NCBI GenBank assembly: GCA_002205965.3
Contig: NADL03000548.1
Location: forward strand, 62,001 to 126,000
DNA length: 64,000 nt
Source of the DNA: Kappaphycus alvarezii
Taxonomy: Eukaryota; Rhodophyta; Florideophyceae; Gigartinales; Solieriaceae
Reading direction: 5' to 3'
The notes beneath the pieces were generated by a model that worked only from the letters and a program-made list of their open reading frames with translations, did not search any database and was not told where the DNA came from. Of the stretch, positions 35,058 to 44,075 are shown in pieces. The first letter of the stretch is position 1. Each line of letters begins with the position of its first letter. A program made the position numbers and the translations under genes.

Positions 35058-36416
35058 AGACACGTGGTGTTAATTTCCAACTCTTTACCTCTTTAGTTTT
35101 CCTCCTCTTTACCTCTTTACCACCTTTATTTGTGCCTTAGGGCGCTACCCCTGTATATCGGCCAGTGCTGGTCTTTCAACTTTGAGCGCAATCCGTGTGC
35201 CACGAGTAAGCACAGCGACTTTACCTGTAGACGGCCAGGAATTTTCAGCCACTACCCCGAAAGGTCCCCGCAGCAAAGGGCGTCTTACCACAATCACAGT
35301 CTTTCCGTACTAACTCAGGCGCGTTTCCTTCCGGACTGTGTTGCTTGACTTCCGTCGTACTCGTGTGAAAGCACTCAAGGTCACCAATGAGCCTCGTCCT
35401 TCCGTGCACAGCACGTATCTACACCTCAACAGAAGTATAGCCAGCAGGTACCAAAGTAAGTGCAGAACACTAGTACCCGGTATGCTACCAGAGTAAGGAA
35501 TTAGAAGACAGTCGTTCCCTCTCCGACCACGGGCGATGGTGTTTCGCGTACGTATCGGTCGTTCAAGCGAGGAGCGTCTCTGTCCCGCCGGCGCGCAAAA
35601 GGGCCACTGCAACGGACCGACTCGGCTGGTACACCGTGATTCCCACCGGGAATCGGGTTCAGTCTTACGACTTTTGATAACTCGCGTTATCAACCGCGTG
35701 GGTTTGTATGGTACGGTCCGTCCAACTCGCGTTACACAAAGGCACTGTTCTCAAAAGAGTACAGCCGGTGAGAGGATACAAAACCGATTGCCAAGACCAC
35801 GATTCGGCAAAAGAATCGGACAAACTTGGGCGGACCCGGCACTCTGTCTTCTTCTTTTCCGTTGCCGTGAAGGCTTTCCAAGAGTGCAAGGGGTATCAAC
35901 AACCAGGCCTAGATTCCTCCTCAACAAGGCCAATATTTCCAAACAATAAACTCGAGCTGATCAATTGCAATACCAAACCACCACAAAAGAGACAGAAAAC
36001 CGAAAACAACGACAGAGCAATGACACCACAAAGCACTCAGGATCCTCACACAGAGTGCTTGACAACACAAAATTGTTCTCAACAGTAGTAGAGCACAAAC
36101 AACGATTGCTCTGATTCAACACAAATGGTAACCACAAAAACACTCAGGATCCACACACAGAGTGCTTGACAACCAAGTTGGTTCGTATCAACAAAAGCTT
36201 CCAACAACACACAATGAGAACCACAAAAACACTCAGGATCCACACACAGAGTGCTTGACAATCACCAAATGGGTCCTAACAAAGACAAGAACCCAACAAC
36301 AATCACCACAAAGCAACAAATGACAACACCAACAGCACCACAACACAGAGAAAGCAATTACCTCAACGTCAACGTCAACGGTTGAGGGACGGATCAAGCG
36401 GAAAGAGCGGTAGCGT
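35058..36416 (-). mobile_element. Family B leader, right copy (inverted partner of 290-1671)
   Basis: Reverse complement of the left arm with scattered substitutions and small indels. It keeps the three direct repeats (about 36034-36262) and both hairpins (about 35644-35701). Part of it is homologous to the family C leader around 39575-39640 and keeps a short stem with a compensating base pair. Confidence 0.8.
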
Positions 36417-36433
36417 GGACTGGGCCCATAACC
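36417..36433 (-). other. Primer-binding site, family B right copy
   Basis: Minus-strand GGTTATGGGCCCAGTCC immediately after the LTR end at 36434; identical to 273-289. Confidence 0.82.
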
Positions 36434-37640
36434 TGATGAAAGGAACAGGGGATGATGGGATGAGGAGAGAGAATGAAAAGGGAAGTAGGGAAAGAGTGTA
36501 GATGGATAAAAGAAACAGAAAGGAGATAGAACGGCAAGGGTGAGGTTGGTGTTGAAATCAAAGGCAAGTCCGTACCTCTTCTTTACTTGGATGAGCTATT
36601 AGACTACAACTATATACTGTTTGCCGGTACTCACTTCGGCTTTGTGAAAGCAAAATGAAAGTAGCAAAATCTACATTTGCAGTACTATCTTTGTTGATCC
36701 TATAGCCTACCCAAGCCGAGATGCCTCAGAATCCCTGATTTGCATGCGCGGGAAATTCATAATTACCGATATTCAAAACGTAAGTACATTACGTGCGTGC
36801 TAGCCATGCATGTTCTGTTACGTAAACGTACACTAAAACAGTCAACCCGTGAATTATGCCTTACGTGACCCGCCAACGCAACTGTAATCTCTCGGCCTGT
36901 AACAGAACCCAAAGGCGGGAACTTAAGGCGGGAACTTAAATATCATAAAAGTAGAAAACAATTTTTGGCGGGCTTGTCTCACGTTGTTACGTAACAGTAC
37001 GTAAATCTCATGCAGGCCGTTCAACGTGAATTAACCTTACGTGCATACGTGCAATACTGTAAAAGCAACGTGGCTGCATCAACATACTTTGGTTGCATAC
37101 TTGTGCAAGAGTGATTTGTAGGCAGCCAGTATAATGTATAGTGTAAACTGTATGCAGCCAGTCCAGGCAACTATAGGATAAATATAGAAACCACTGTTTA
37201 CTTGTACACGTACGACAAGAGGGAGACAGTACACGTATGCCACATAGGAGACAGTACACGTATGACACATTGTGTACAGTACTTTGAGCCTAGAATAGAG
37301 ACAAACCATCAACCAACCATAACATGCCAAGTGTCAGAATGCTCCACAATGATCAGCTCAGATATCACCACTTGGAGCGATGTGAGTGGTATGGAGGCGT
37401 ATCTAGCAGCCAATCAGAGGGCAGAATACCAAGTGTTTGAAAATGGCAATATGCGCCGTGATTTTGAGTTGCCCGAAAATGGGCTTTCGTCCCAGGCAAT
37501 TTTCGATTTGGCCCATTTTACACGTGTAGTAGGTGTACGCACAGAAGAAGGTGCAACTCGTTTTCATGCTACAAGTGTACACGTGTCCAGGTGGCAACTA
37601 AAAACCATGGGATCGCAAGCATTCTATCCCTTTTTCAACA
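36434..37640 (-). mobile_element. Family B LTR, complete (1207 bp)
   Basis: On the minus strand it runs from TGTTGAAAAAGG to TTTCATCA and is followed by the primer site. It contains two tandem GGCGGGAAC words (36914-36922, 36927-36935), a third GGCGGG at 36967, a CCAAT box (37410-37414), a GTTACGTAAC palindrome near 36985 and repeated GGCTGCATAC words (37080-37160). The inverted counterparts in the C array are at 44076-45295 and repeats of it. A 305-codon plus-strand frame over 37202-38119 starts inside this LTR and has no recognisable domain. Confidence 0.85.
36914..36935 (+). promoter_or_regulatory. Tandem E2F-like sites in B LTR
   Basis: GGCGGGAACTTAA is repeated twice, 13 bp apart. GGCGGGAA is the known E2F/DP core. 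An AT-rich stretch (TTAAATATCATAAAA) follows. The pair is kept in the B LTR copies at about 44787, 50932, 57070 and 63263. Function is inferred from motif match only. Confidence 0.4.
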
Positions 37641-38147
37641 AAAGGCTGCTTGGGTTTGGCGTGACTTCTCTGTCGTCTCGGCACTATCTACTGACCTTCT
37701 GTCTTGTGGCCTGTCTAACGCCCGTCGTCTCTGCACTACCTCCTATGGTTGGTTTTGCGGCCCGTCGTCGTTCTTCATCCCAGCACCACAGAGCACAGTC
37801 CATTTTGCGGCCCGACTCCTCGTTGCTACTTGTCTCGTCTCTGTGTCACATACCTTGGTTTGTCTCACAGCCCGTGTCCAGTTTCAACAGTAGGTCAAAA
37901 CCTTCTCGCTTCCTTCATCTCTCCACGCTTCTTCCTCAGCATCCGCCTGACCTCGCGACTCCGTGCCTTCAGTGGTCATCTGTTCCTCCGTCTTCCGTCG
38001 CGGCACCGAGATATCCCCAGACGACCCTGTCGTCCGCTGCATCCGCTTTGACTCTGATGACGACTCACTGGAACCTATTCAAGTCCCGTCTCGATCGAGG
38101 AACCACAGCTTCGCCCTAAGTGCCGCTTTATCGACGACTCAACAACA
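37641..38147. other. Unassigned 507-bp segment, single copy in window
   Basis: It lies between the start of the B LTR and the broken end of the C gag. No other copy was seen in the window. It is C/T-rich on the plus strand and has two TTTTGCGGCCCG repeats near 37754 and 37803. The plus frame near 38000-38100 reads GTEISPDDPVVRCIRFDSDD, an acidic stretch that looks coding, without a start or a recognised domain. It may be a host remnant or a piece of another element. Confidence 0.35.
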
Positions 38148-38817
38148 CAATATGTCCTTTTTCTTGCAGTAATTACATTGGCGCTGCGCCCTACTCCTCA
38201 CAATCAGAGCGTTAGAGCTATCAGATTTCGGAGCATGGCCGTTCCTCTCATTCAATCGTTGTTCCTCTTGAAGAAGGCGACTCTTCACAAAGTCCAAAGA
38301 CAGCGACTTCTCGTCGGTCACGGTGTCAATTGCATCGATGAGGTGCTCAAACTTATCGGGTAAACCGCAGAGCACACTCATAGCAATATCTTCATCAGTG
38401 ACAACGACTTCCATGTTACGAAGGTCCGAAGCGAGGTGACGAACGCGGTTAATGTAGGCAAGGACCCGCTCTCCTTCAAACATTGAGGCAGAATAAAACT
38501 TCCGGCGGGCTCGTAGCTTGTTTAGAAGCGTTCTACTTTGGAAGACGTTGAGTAGAGAATTCCACATGGCAGCGGCAGATGTCAGCCCGCCGACATGATA
38601 GAGGTGATCGCCGTTTAGGCTGCGCCCAATTATGGCTCTGGCCTTGGCGGCTCGCTTTTGCCACTCAGGATAGCTCTCGTGTCCCTTATCTGGAGCAGTG
38701 TCAGTGATTACGTTGTCGAGTTCGCGAATAAGCAAGCAAGCACTCGAGATTTTGCTTCCAGATGTGAAAACTAGATTCACTGAGCTTCTCGACTTTAAAA
38801 ACGCAGGAGCCCTCCAT
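38148..38817 (-). pseudogene. Family C gag, oldest copy, truncated at the zinc knuckle
   Basis: From the ATG at 38817 (MEGSCVFKVEKLSESSFHIW) the product follows copia Gag: WKQ, a one-base frameshift near 38730, IRELDNVITD, KARAIIGRSL, MWNSLLNVF, INRVRHLASDLRN, MSVLCGLPDKF, SRLLQEEQR, and the first half of a CCHC knuckle (CNYC). Sequence identity with C ends at about 38148, inside the knuckle. Unlike the four array units it keeps its 5' end and a TAC (Tyr) where they have TAA, so it represents an earlier state of the family. Confidence 0.85.
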
Positions 38818-39815
38818 TTTTCTTGGTTATAGGAGCAAAGACTTCAGAAAGAATAGAAGTAATGCGAAAACACAAGATTACTAATCAGAGATCCCAATGA
38901 TCTCAAAATGATGTGTAAATAGGCCCTTAAAAAAAAGGCTCAAACGAATCAGAGATCCGAAATATCTCGCAAGAGTGTGTGTACAGAGCTTTACAAGCTC
39001 AAACTGCAGGAAGTCGGACTTCCGGGCCCCTGGTCAGACTCTCCAGGTGAGACACGATTTCTGCGGTTGACTAACCTTCCCTTGCGTGAATCAAGGTCCA
39101 GTGCAGTGCACCAACACTCAATGTGAAGGATCACTAGGAATCGGACTCCCGGCCCCAGGTTAGACTCTCCGGGTGAGCGCGTTTTCAGCTGCCTCCCCTA
39201 CCTGTGCGAGTACCACAGGCAGGTGCAAATGATCCATAAGAGACGTCCCAAGGAGGCTATTAACTCCGGCGAGTGTTCACCCTGAAAGCCAAGCCAGTCT
39301 TTTACAGGAAATTGCGCGGCCATTTGGATGCTCCCAATCACTGTGCAGTACGCTACGACACCCTGTTCAGCAAACAAGTCCGCTTACTACCTGGTTTCAA
39401 AACCGTCACCGTTATCTGCCTAAAAGGACCGGTGGGAGCAGCACATCAACAAGTCCGCCGTTAGTTCAAGTCGCCAAGCTCACGTCCACGGAGCTACCCG
39501 CTTCAACCGTTCGTCGCACGGTTTGCACTTAGTGGAATTCTATGTACGATGGCACTCCACACCCGTTACTCAAGGCACTGTTCCCGAAAGGGTTCAGCCG
39601 TAGTGCAGCGATTCACCGATTTCCAAGACCACCATTAGATCGCACCAACTGATTTGAGAACAAGATACTCAAAAACTAGACACAACAAAAATCCTTTTCC
39701 CAAACAACAGCGCCCAAAGCGCAGTAACAAATCGAACAGCTCGAAGCACCCAATGCGCAAAAGAACAAATTACAGAGCTGGAGACAGCAGACTGAGAACG
39801 AGTGCAGTAGTTAAA
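38818..39815 (-). mobile_element. Family C leader, full-length copy
   Basis: This is a 1-kb leader between primer site and gag. It contains two similar stems, GAGATC/GATCTC (38888-38904) and GAGAT/ATCTC (38952-38968), and two diverged copies of a GACTCTCCNGGTGAG block near 39031 and 39172. In the array units the leader is kept only from 39172 upward, because a B LTR replaces the rest. A 63-codon plus-strand frame (39273-39464) is conserved in all copies but lies antisense in a leader; I do not call it a gene. Confidence 0.75.
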
Positions 39816-39832
39816 GTTCTGGGCCCATTACC
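39816..39832 (-). other. Primer-binding site, family C unit 1
   Basis: Minus-strand GGTAATGGGCCCAGAAC follows the TTGCAACA end of the C LTR. It matches the half tRNA-iMet site with one change (GGTA for GGTT). Same in units 2-4 at 45957-45973, 52100-52116 and 58295-58311. Confidence 0.75.
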
Positions 39833-40583
39833 TGTTGCAAAAAGGGATTCAGGAAGTTCTGAAGAAGGATCGGGACCGTTAGTTAAGGGTTTGGAAGTGG
39901 TGCCGAGTTTAGCTGATTTACTTTCAATCGCCCGAAGGCAGACTATATATTCTGCTTCATAGTACTTCATCCAAGGTCACTTTCACACTCACCGCTTACT
40001 CGTTCAACATCCGAAATTACAAACTAACCAATCATCATACGCATACTAACGTGAAGAAGTGGCGAGAAGCATAACATCCAATCACAGCTTACCCCCCGCA
40101 AACAATTCGTACGTGCAACTGTACATAAACATTAAAACAAAGCACAAAACATCACGTAATAAATATCTACCAATAATATCACTTCCCGCTCGTACAGAAA
40201 TCTCCCGCCAAGGCAAATATCGTAACCTCTTGACCTCTCTCGATAATTCATAATTTATCGAATTATCTCGAGAGCGCATATCACGAACGCCACCATGTAC
40301 TTTCCCGCCGGAAGTACTGTACACCTCACGAGAGATAACAGACTCTGCTTCCACCATTCCCACGAGACAGTGACAGCACTGTACAGTGCACTGTAATCTT
40401 CACGTACACACATATTGGATTACTACTGTACAGTCATTAGTACAGTAGAATGTTACTGTACTGGATGTAGTAACATACAGTAGAATACGTTTCTACTGTA
40501 AGGGTACAGTAATGCAAGCAATATCAACAGTGCCCATGCATCCAGTTCCAATGCACACCAGATATTACAGTAGGTTTCCAACA
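39833..40583 (-). mobile_element. Family C LTR, unit 1 (751 bp)
   Basis: On the minus strand it runs from TGTTGGAAACC to TTGCAACA, ends much like those of Drosophila copia. Notable content: an AT-rich inverted repeat at 40237-40274 and about ten TACTGTA/TACAGTA words at 40375-40515. It serves as the 5' LTR of the older copy (38148-39832) and the 3' LTR of unit 1. Confidence 0.85.
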
Positions 40584-41221
40584 ATCGGCGTAGAGAATTC
40601 ACGGATTCTGAGTCTGCAGGAAGTCCACTCTCAAATGTATCATCTGCTCCATCATCTGGTGAGATGGTATCCGATTCGACATTACTACCGGAGTTAGGAT
40701 CAGCGTGCAACTCCTGCGGTGACCCAGGATCAGAATCTACGTGTTCGAGGCTCAAGTTCGAGGCTCAAGTCTTCTTCCTGAACATCGTTGATCCTGTCGG
40801 TTGACCCTGATTCGTCAAACATTACATCCCTGGAAATTACCATGGACTTTTTCGACGCATCCCACAGCTTGTACCCCTGTGAACCTTTGGCGTATCCGAT
40901 CATGATAGCCTCTTTTGCACGAGCGGACAGCTTTCCTTCCTGCAAGGCTGTCGGAATCGCGTACCAGCATTTACTGCCAAAAACTCTCAAATGTCGGAGG
41001 TGCGGTTTACAATTCGTCCAGAGCTCAAACGGCGTTACTTTACCACCCAGGGCACGGGTTGTCACCCGATTGCCAACATACACCGCAACAGCTGCTGCTT
41101 CTTCCCAAAAAGCTAGGGACAGCTTCTTGTAATGAAGCATTGACCGAGTAAAGTCAGCAATTGTCCGGTTTAATCCTTTCGCCACTCTATTCTGATGTGG
41201 ATTGTAGGGAACGGTGGGTTT
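40584..41221 (-). pseudogene. Family C integrase C-terminal part and linker, unit 1
   Basis: This continues the integrase interrupted at 41221: TVPYNPHQNRVAKGLNRT, GNRVTTRALGGKVTPFELW, HLRVFGSKCWY, MIGYAKGSQGYKLWD and an acidic linker. The position of the catalytic Glu (NGVAER in A1) is Lys (NRVAKG). A tandem 13-bp duplication (GTTCGAGGCTCAA at 40743-40755 and 40756-40768) shifts the frame in the linker. Pol then stops directly at the C LTR; RT, RNase H and polypurine tract are missing. Confidence 0.88.
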
Positions 41222-42596
41222 TGTTGTTGATTTGGCAAGACGATCACATGACCCCCACATCGGTGCCAAACCTCATAAGAGGCATGAGGCATGTTCCACG
41301 TGTACGCATGTACACGTGTGGATTAAAGGGTGGCTCTAAGGCATTTCGGAGGAAATCCAAAGTTCCCAGGGACGAAAGTACGATTTTTAGAGGTCAGCGA
41401 CTTAGAGGGCAAAATGTTGTTTATGGGGTGATTTTACGTAGGGTAGGGTACTATAAGTGGATGAGGATTATACTGTATGAGAGATATGTGAGAGAAGCTA
41501 TGTACACGTGTACGTGGTGGCAGTTGTGTATTTGATGTACACGTGGTACAGCTAAGAGTAGAAACCTTTTCTGCAGTGGTGTACACGTACTGTACTAGTG
41601 CCAAATGAGGTACTGTACTTCGCACTGTACATCGTAATATACCAAATACTGTACTTCTCACTGTACTTGGAGTTTTTACAGTACGAATCGATTATGGCAA
41701 TACTGTCATGACTCCTAGAAAGAGGTCTTTGATTTTATATTATGTATGAGGATTCTAGTAATGATTATGGGTTTATCCAGCTGCATCCAAAAATCAGTTA
41801 TGTGAATCCATCATACGTATGAGGTTTCTAGTTATGATTACAGATTGTCCGTCTGCATCCAAAAATAAGTTATGTGAATCCATCACACGTATGAGGTTTC
41901 TAGTTATGATTACAGATTGTCCGTCTGCATCCAAAAATAAGTTATGTGAATCCATCACACGTATGAGGTTTCTAGTTGTATTTACGGATTGCCGTCTGCA
42001 TCCAAAAATCAGTTATGTGAATCCATCATACGTATGAGGTTTCTAGTTATGATTACGGATTTTCCGTCTGCATTCAAAAATCAGTTATGCGATTCCATCA
42101 TACGTATGTGGTTTCTAGTTATAATATTGGTTTGTATATCTGCATCCAAAAATCAGTTATGTGAATCCATCATACGTATGAGATTTCTAGTTATGATTAA
42201 GGATTTTCGGTCTGCATCCAAAAATCAGTTATGTGATTCCATCATACGTATGACGTATTTAGTCCGTAATTTTGGCACAAGTGAATTCGATTCCGATAAG
42301 TCTGCAAAATAAGGTACTGTATTGATGTGTGTATTGGGCCAATCTATTTGCACAAATTTGTCAACTTTGGAAGCAGTTCCAAAATTGCCCCTAATGACTG
42401 TTATCACCGGGCCAATATCTTGAAATCCGCTCAAATGGCTCAGTTTGTGGGATTCTGTTAATGGACGCAGTGAGTTAGAAAGTAGTTGTAGGCTGTACTT
42501 AAGGTCAGGATTTTAGAGTTCCGAGTAAATTCTGGGTAGCAAAGCCCGTAACTTCATCCGTCCAGCAAAGTCCTTCACCCTCTGCGATTACCATTA
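41222..42596 (+). mobile_element. Solo LTR of family A' inside C integrase, unit 1
   Basis: On the plus strand it starts TGTTGTTGATTTGGCAAGACG, related to TGTTGGTGATTTTGTGAGACG of family A, and ends GATTACCATTA. It is flanked by perfect 5-bp repeats GGTTT at 41217-41221 and 42597-42601. Removing the LTR and one GGTTT joins the integrase in frame. It carries a 72-bp minisatellite homologous to the 70-bp one of family A, and GTACTGTAC and CACGTG clusters. Confidence 0.92.
41750..42255 (+). repeat. 72-bp minisatellite inside A' LTR, unit 1
   Basis: About seven monomers; the segment ATGAGGTTTCTAGTTATGAT recurs at 41819, 41891, 41963 and so on, every 71-72 bp, followed by TCTGCATCCAAAAATCAGTTATGTGA. 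It is the diverged, inverted counterpart of the 70-bp repeat of family A. Because 72 is a multiple of three, a repetitive open frame appears (ASKNQLCESIIRMRFLVMI); I see it as a by-product. Other copies are at about 47891-48396, 54039-54544 and 60221-60726. Confidence 0.93.
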
Positions 42597-44075
42597 GGTT
42601 TGTCATCGATTCCATGCTCTGCAAGGTACTGTTTGAAGGCATTGTTGATATACTCGCCACCATTTTCAGAGTGGATTCGTTTAAGCTTTCTCTCAGTTTC
42701 ACGTTCGGCTAGAGCATGAAATCTTTTGAAACAATCGAGTGCTTCCGACTTGGCTTTCATTGTGTACAGAATGCAGAAGCGTGAGTAGTCATCGATGAAC
42801 GAAATGAAATATCGAGAACCACCTACCGAAGGTGTACTCACAGGGCCATGCACATCTGAATGAACCAAGTCAAGAATGTGCGAAGCTCGAGCCCCCCTGG
42901 TTTTGGGATCGCAGCACGTGAGCATTTGCCAAAAACGCATGACTCACACAAGTCCACACTCTGGTTTGCATCGATATCAATCCCGGTAACAGTACCCTTT
43001 CGGACCATTGCTTTTGTGCCTTCTAAGTTGATATGAGCAAGTCTTGCATGCCAGAGGCGCAGATCCTTCACGGCGAGCGCAGTCTGGTGATCGCATGTCG
43101 GCCTAACTGTGGTCGTGTCCAATCGATACAGTCCGTCTAGGCGCGTGCCCTCGGCAAGTACCCGAGATCCTTTCATGATTCATACACGAAACTCGACCCT
43201 GCGTCCTGTATTCTCGATTACCGACACAGAGATGAGATTGTACTTAAGCTCTGGAACGTACATAACATTGGAAGGCCGACATTTTACAGGAAATCCCTTT
43301 ACTGAAAGCGTAAGGGTCACAGTACCCTTAGCATGTGCCTCCACAGTGGACTCGTTCCCATTGAAACACTGAAAGGGTCGATGAACTCCAAACTCTCAAA
43401 CAAATCTCTGTTAAACGTCATATGAGCGGTAGCACCAGAATCGATATGCCAGACTTTCGAGAGCGAAGACTTCTCCGTGTTGCTGAGGAGACATACGAAG
43501 TCATTAGAGTCTGAGCCATCACCGTGCGCCGCCGTCGCTGGAAAGTTACCAATCAGTCCGGCTGGCTTCTCGTGACCCGATGCAATTGCTGCATTCCGTT
43601 CTTCTCGCTGTTTCTTCAAGTAAAACTGCTAAATATGTCCTTTTTCCTTGCAGTTATTACATTTGCGCTGCGCCCTACTCCTAACGATCAGAGCGTTAGA
43701 GCTATCAGATTTCGGAGCATGGCCGTTCCTCTCATTCAATCGTTGTTCCTCTTGAAGAAGGCGACTCTTCACAAAGTCCAAGGACAGCGACTTCTCGTCG
43801 GTCACGGTGTCAATTGCATCGATGAGGTGCTCAAACTTATCGGGTAAACCGCAGAGCACACTCATAGCAATATCTTCATCAGTGACAACGACTTCCATAT
43901 TACGAAGGTCCGAAGCGAGGTGACGAACGCGGTTAATTTAGGCAAGGACCCGCTCTCCTTCAAACATTGAGGCAGAATAAAACTTCCGGCGGGCTCGTAG
44001 CTTGTTTGGAAGCGTTCTCCTTTGGAAGACGTTGAGTAGAGAATTCCACATGGCAGCGGCAGATGTCAGCCCACC
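42597..44075 (-). pseudogene. Family C gag-protease-integrase (N-terminal), unit 1
   Basis: Minus-strand order: gag from MWNSLLNVF on, an in-frame TAA at 43938-43940 (Tyr in the older copy), SRLLQEEQR, CCHC knuckle CNNCKEKGHI followed by TAG at 43629-43631 with the last Cys as Tyr, protease WHIDSGATAHMT, a lost C near 43360, TGA at 43180-43182 between protease and integrase, integrase HHCC site LWHARLAH...CESC, first Asp in LVHSDVHGP, second catalytic Asp replaced by Glu (IHSENGGEY). The gag start is missing and is replaced by a B LTR. The gene cannot make active integrase. Confidence 0.9.

Noticed and set aside
37202-38119. 305-codon plus-strand frame
   Set aside because: Its first half is B LTR read backwards and its second half is the unassigned segment; composition is Ser/Leu-rich without domain. 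Only the acidic stretch near 38000-38100 (another frame) was kept as a remark.
39273-39464. 63-codon plus-strand frame conserved in all C leaders
   Set aside because: Short, antisense in the leader, no domain; conservation follows from array identity.
41819-42312. Repetitive plus-strand open frame of about 165 codons in U2-U4 (ASKNQLCESIIRMRFLVMI repeats)
   Set aside because: It is a by-product of a 72-bp tandem repeat inside an LTR; the 70-bp version in family A gives no such frame, and unit 1 is broken.
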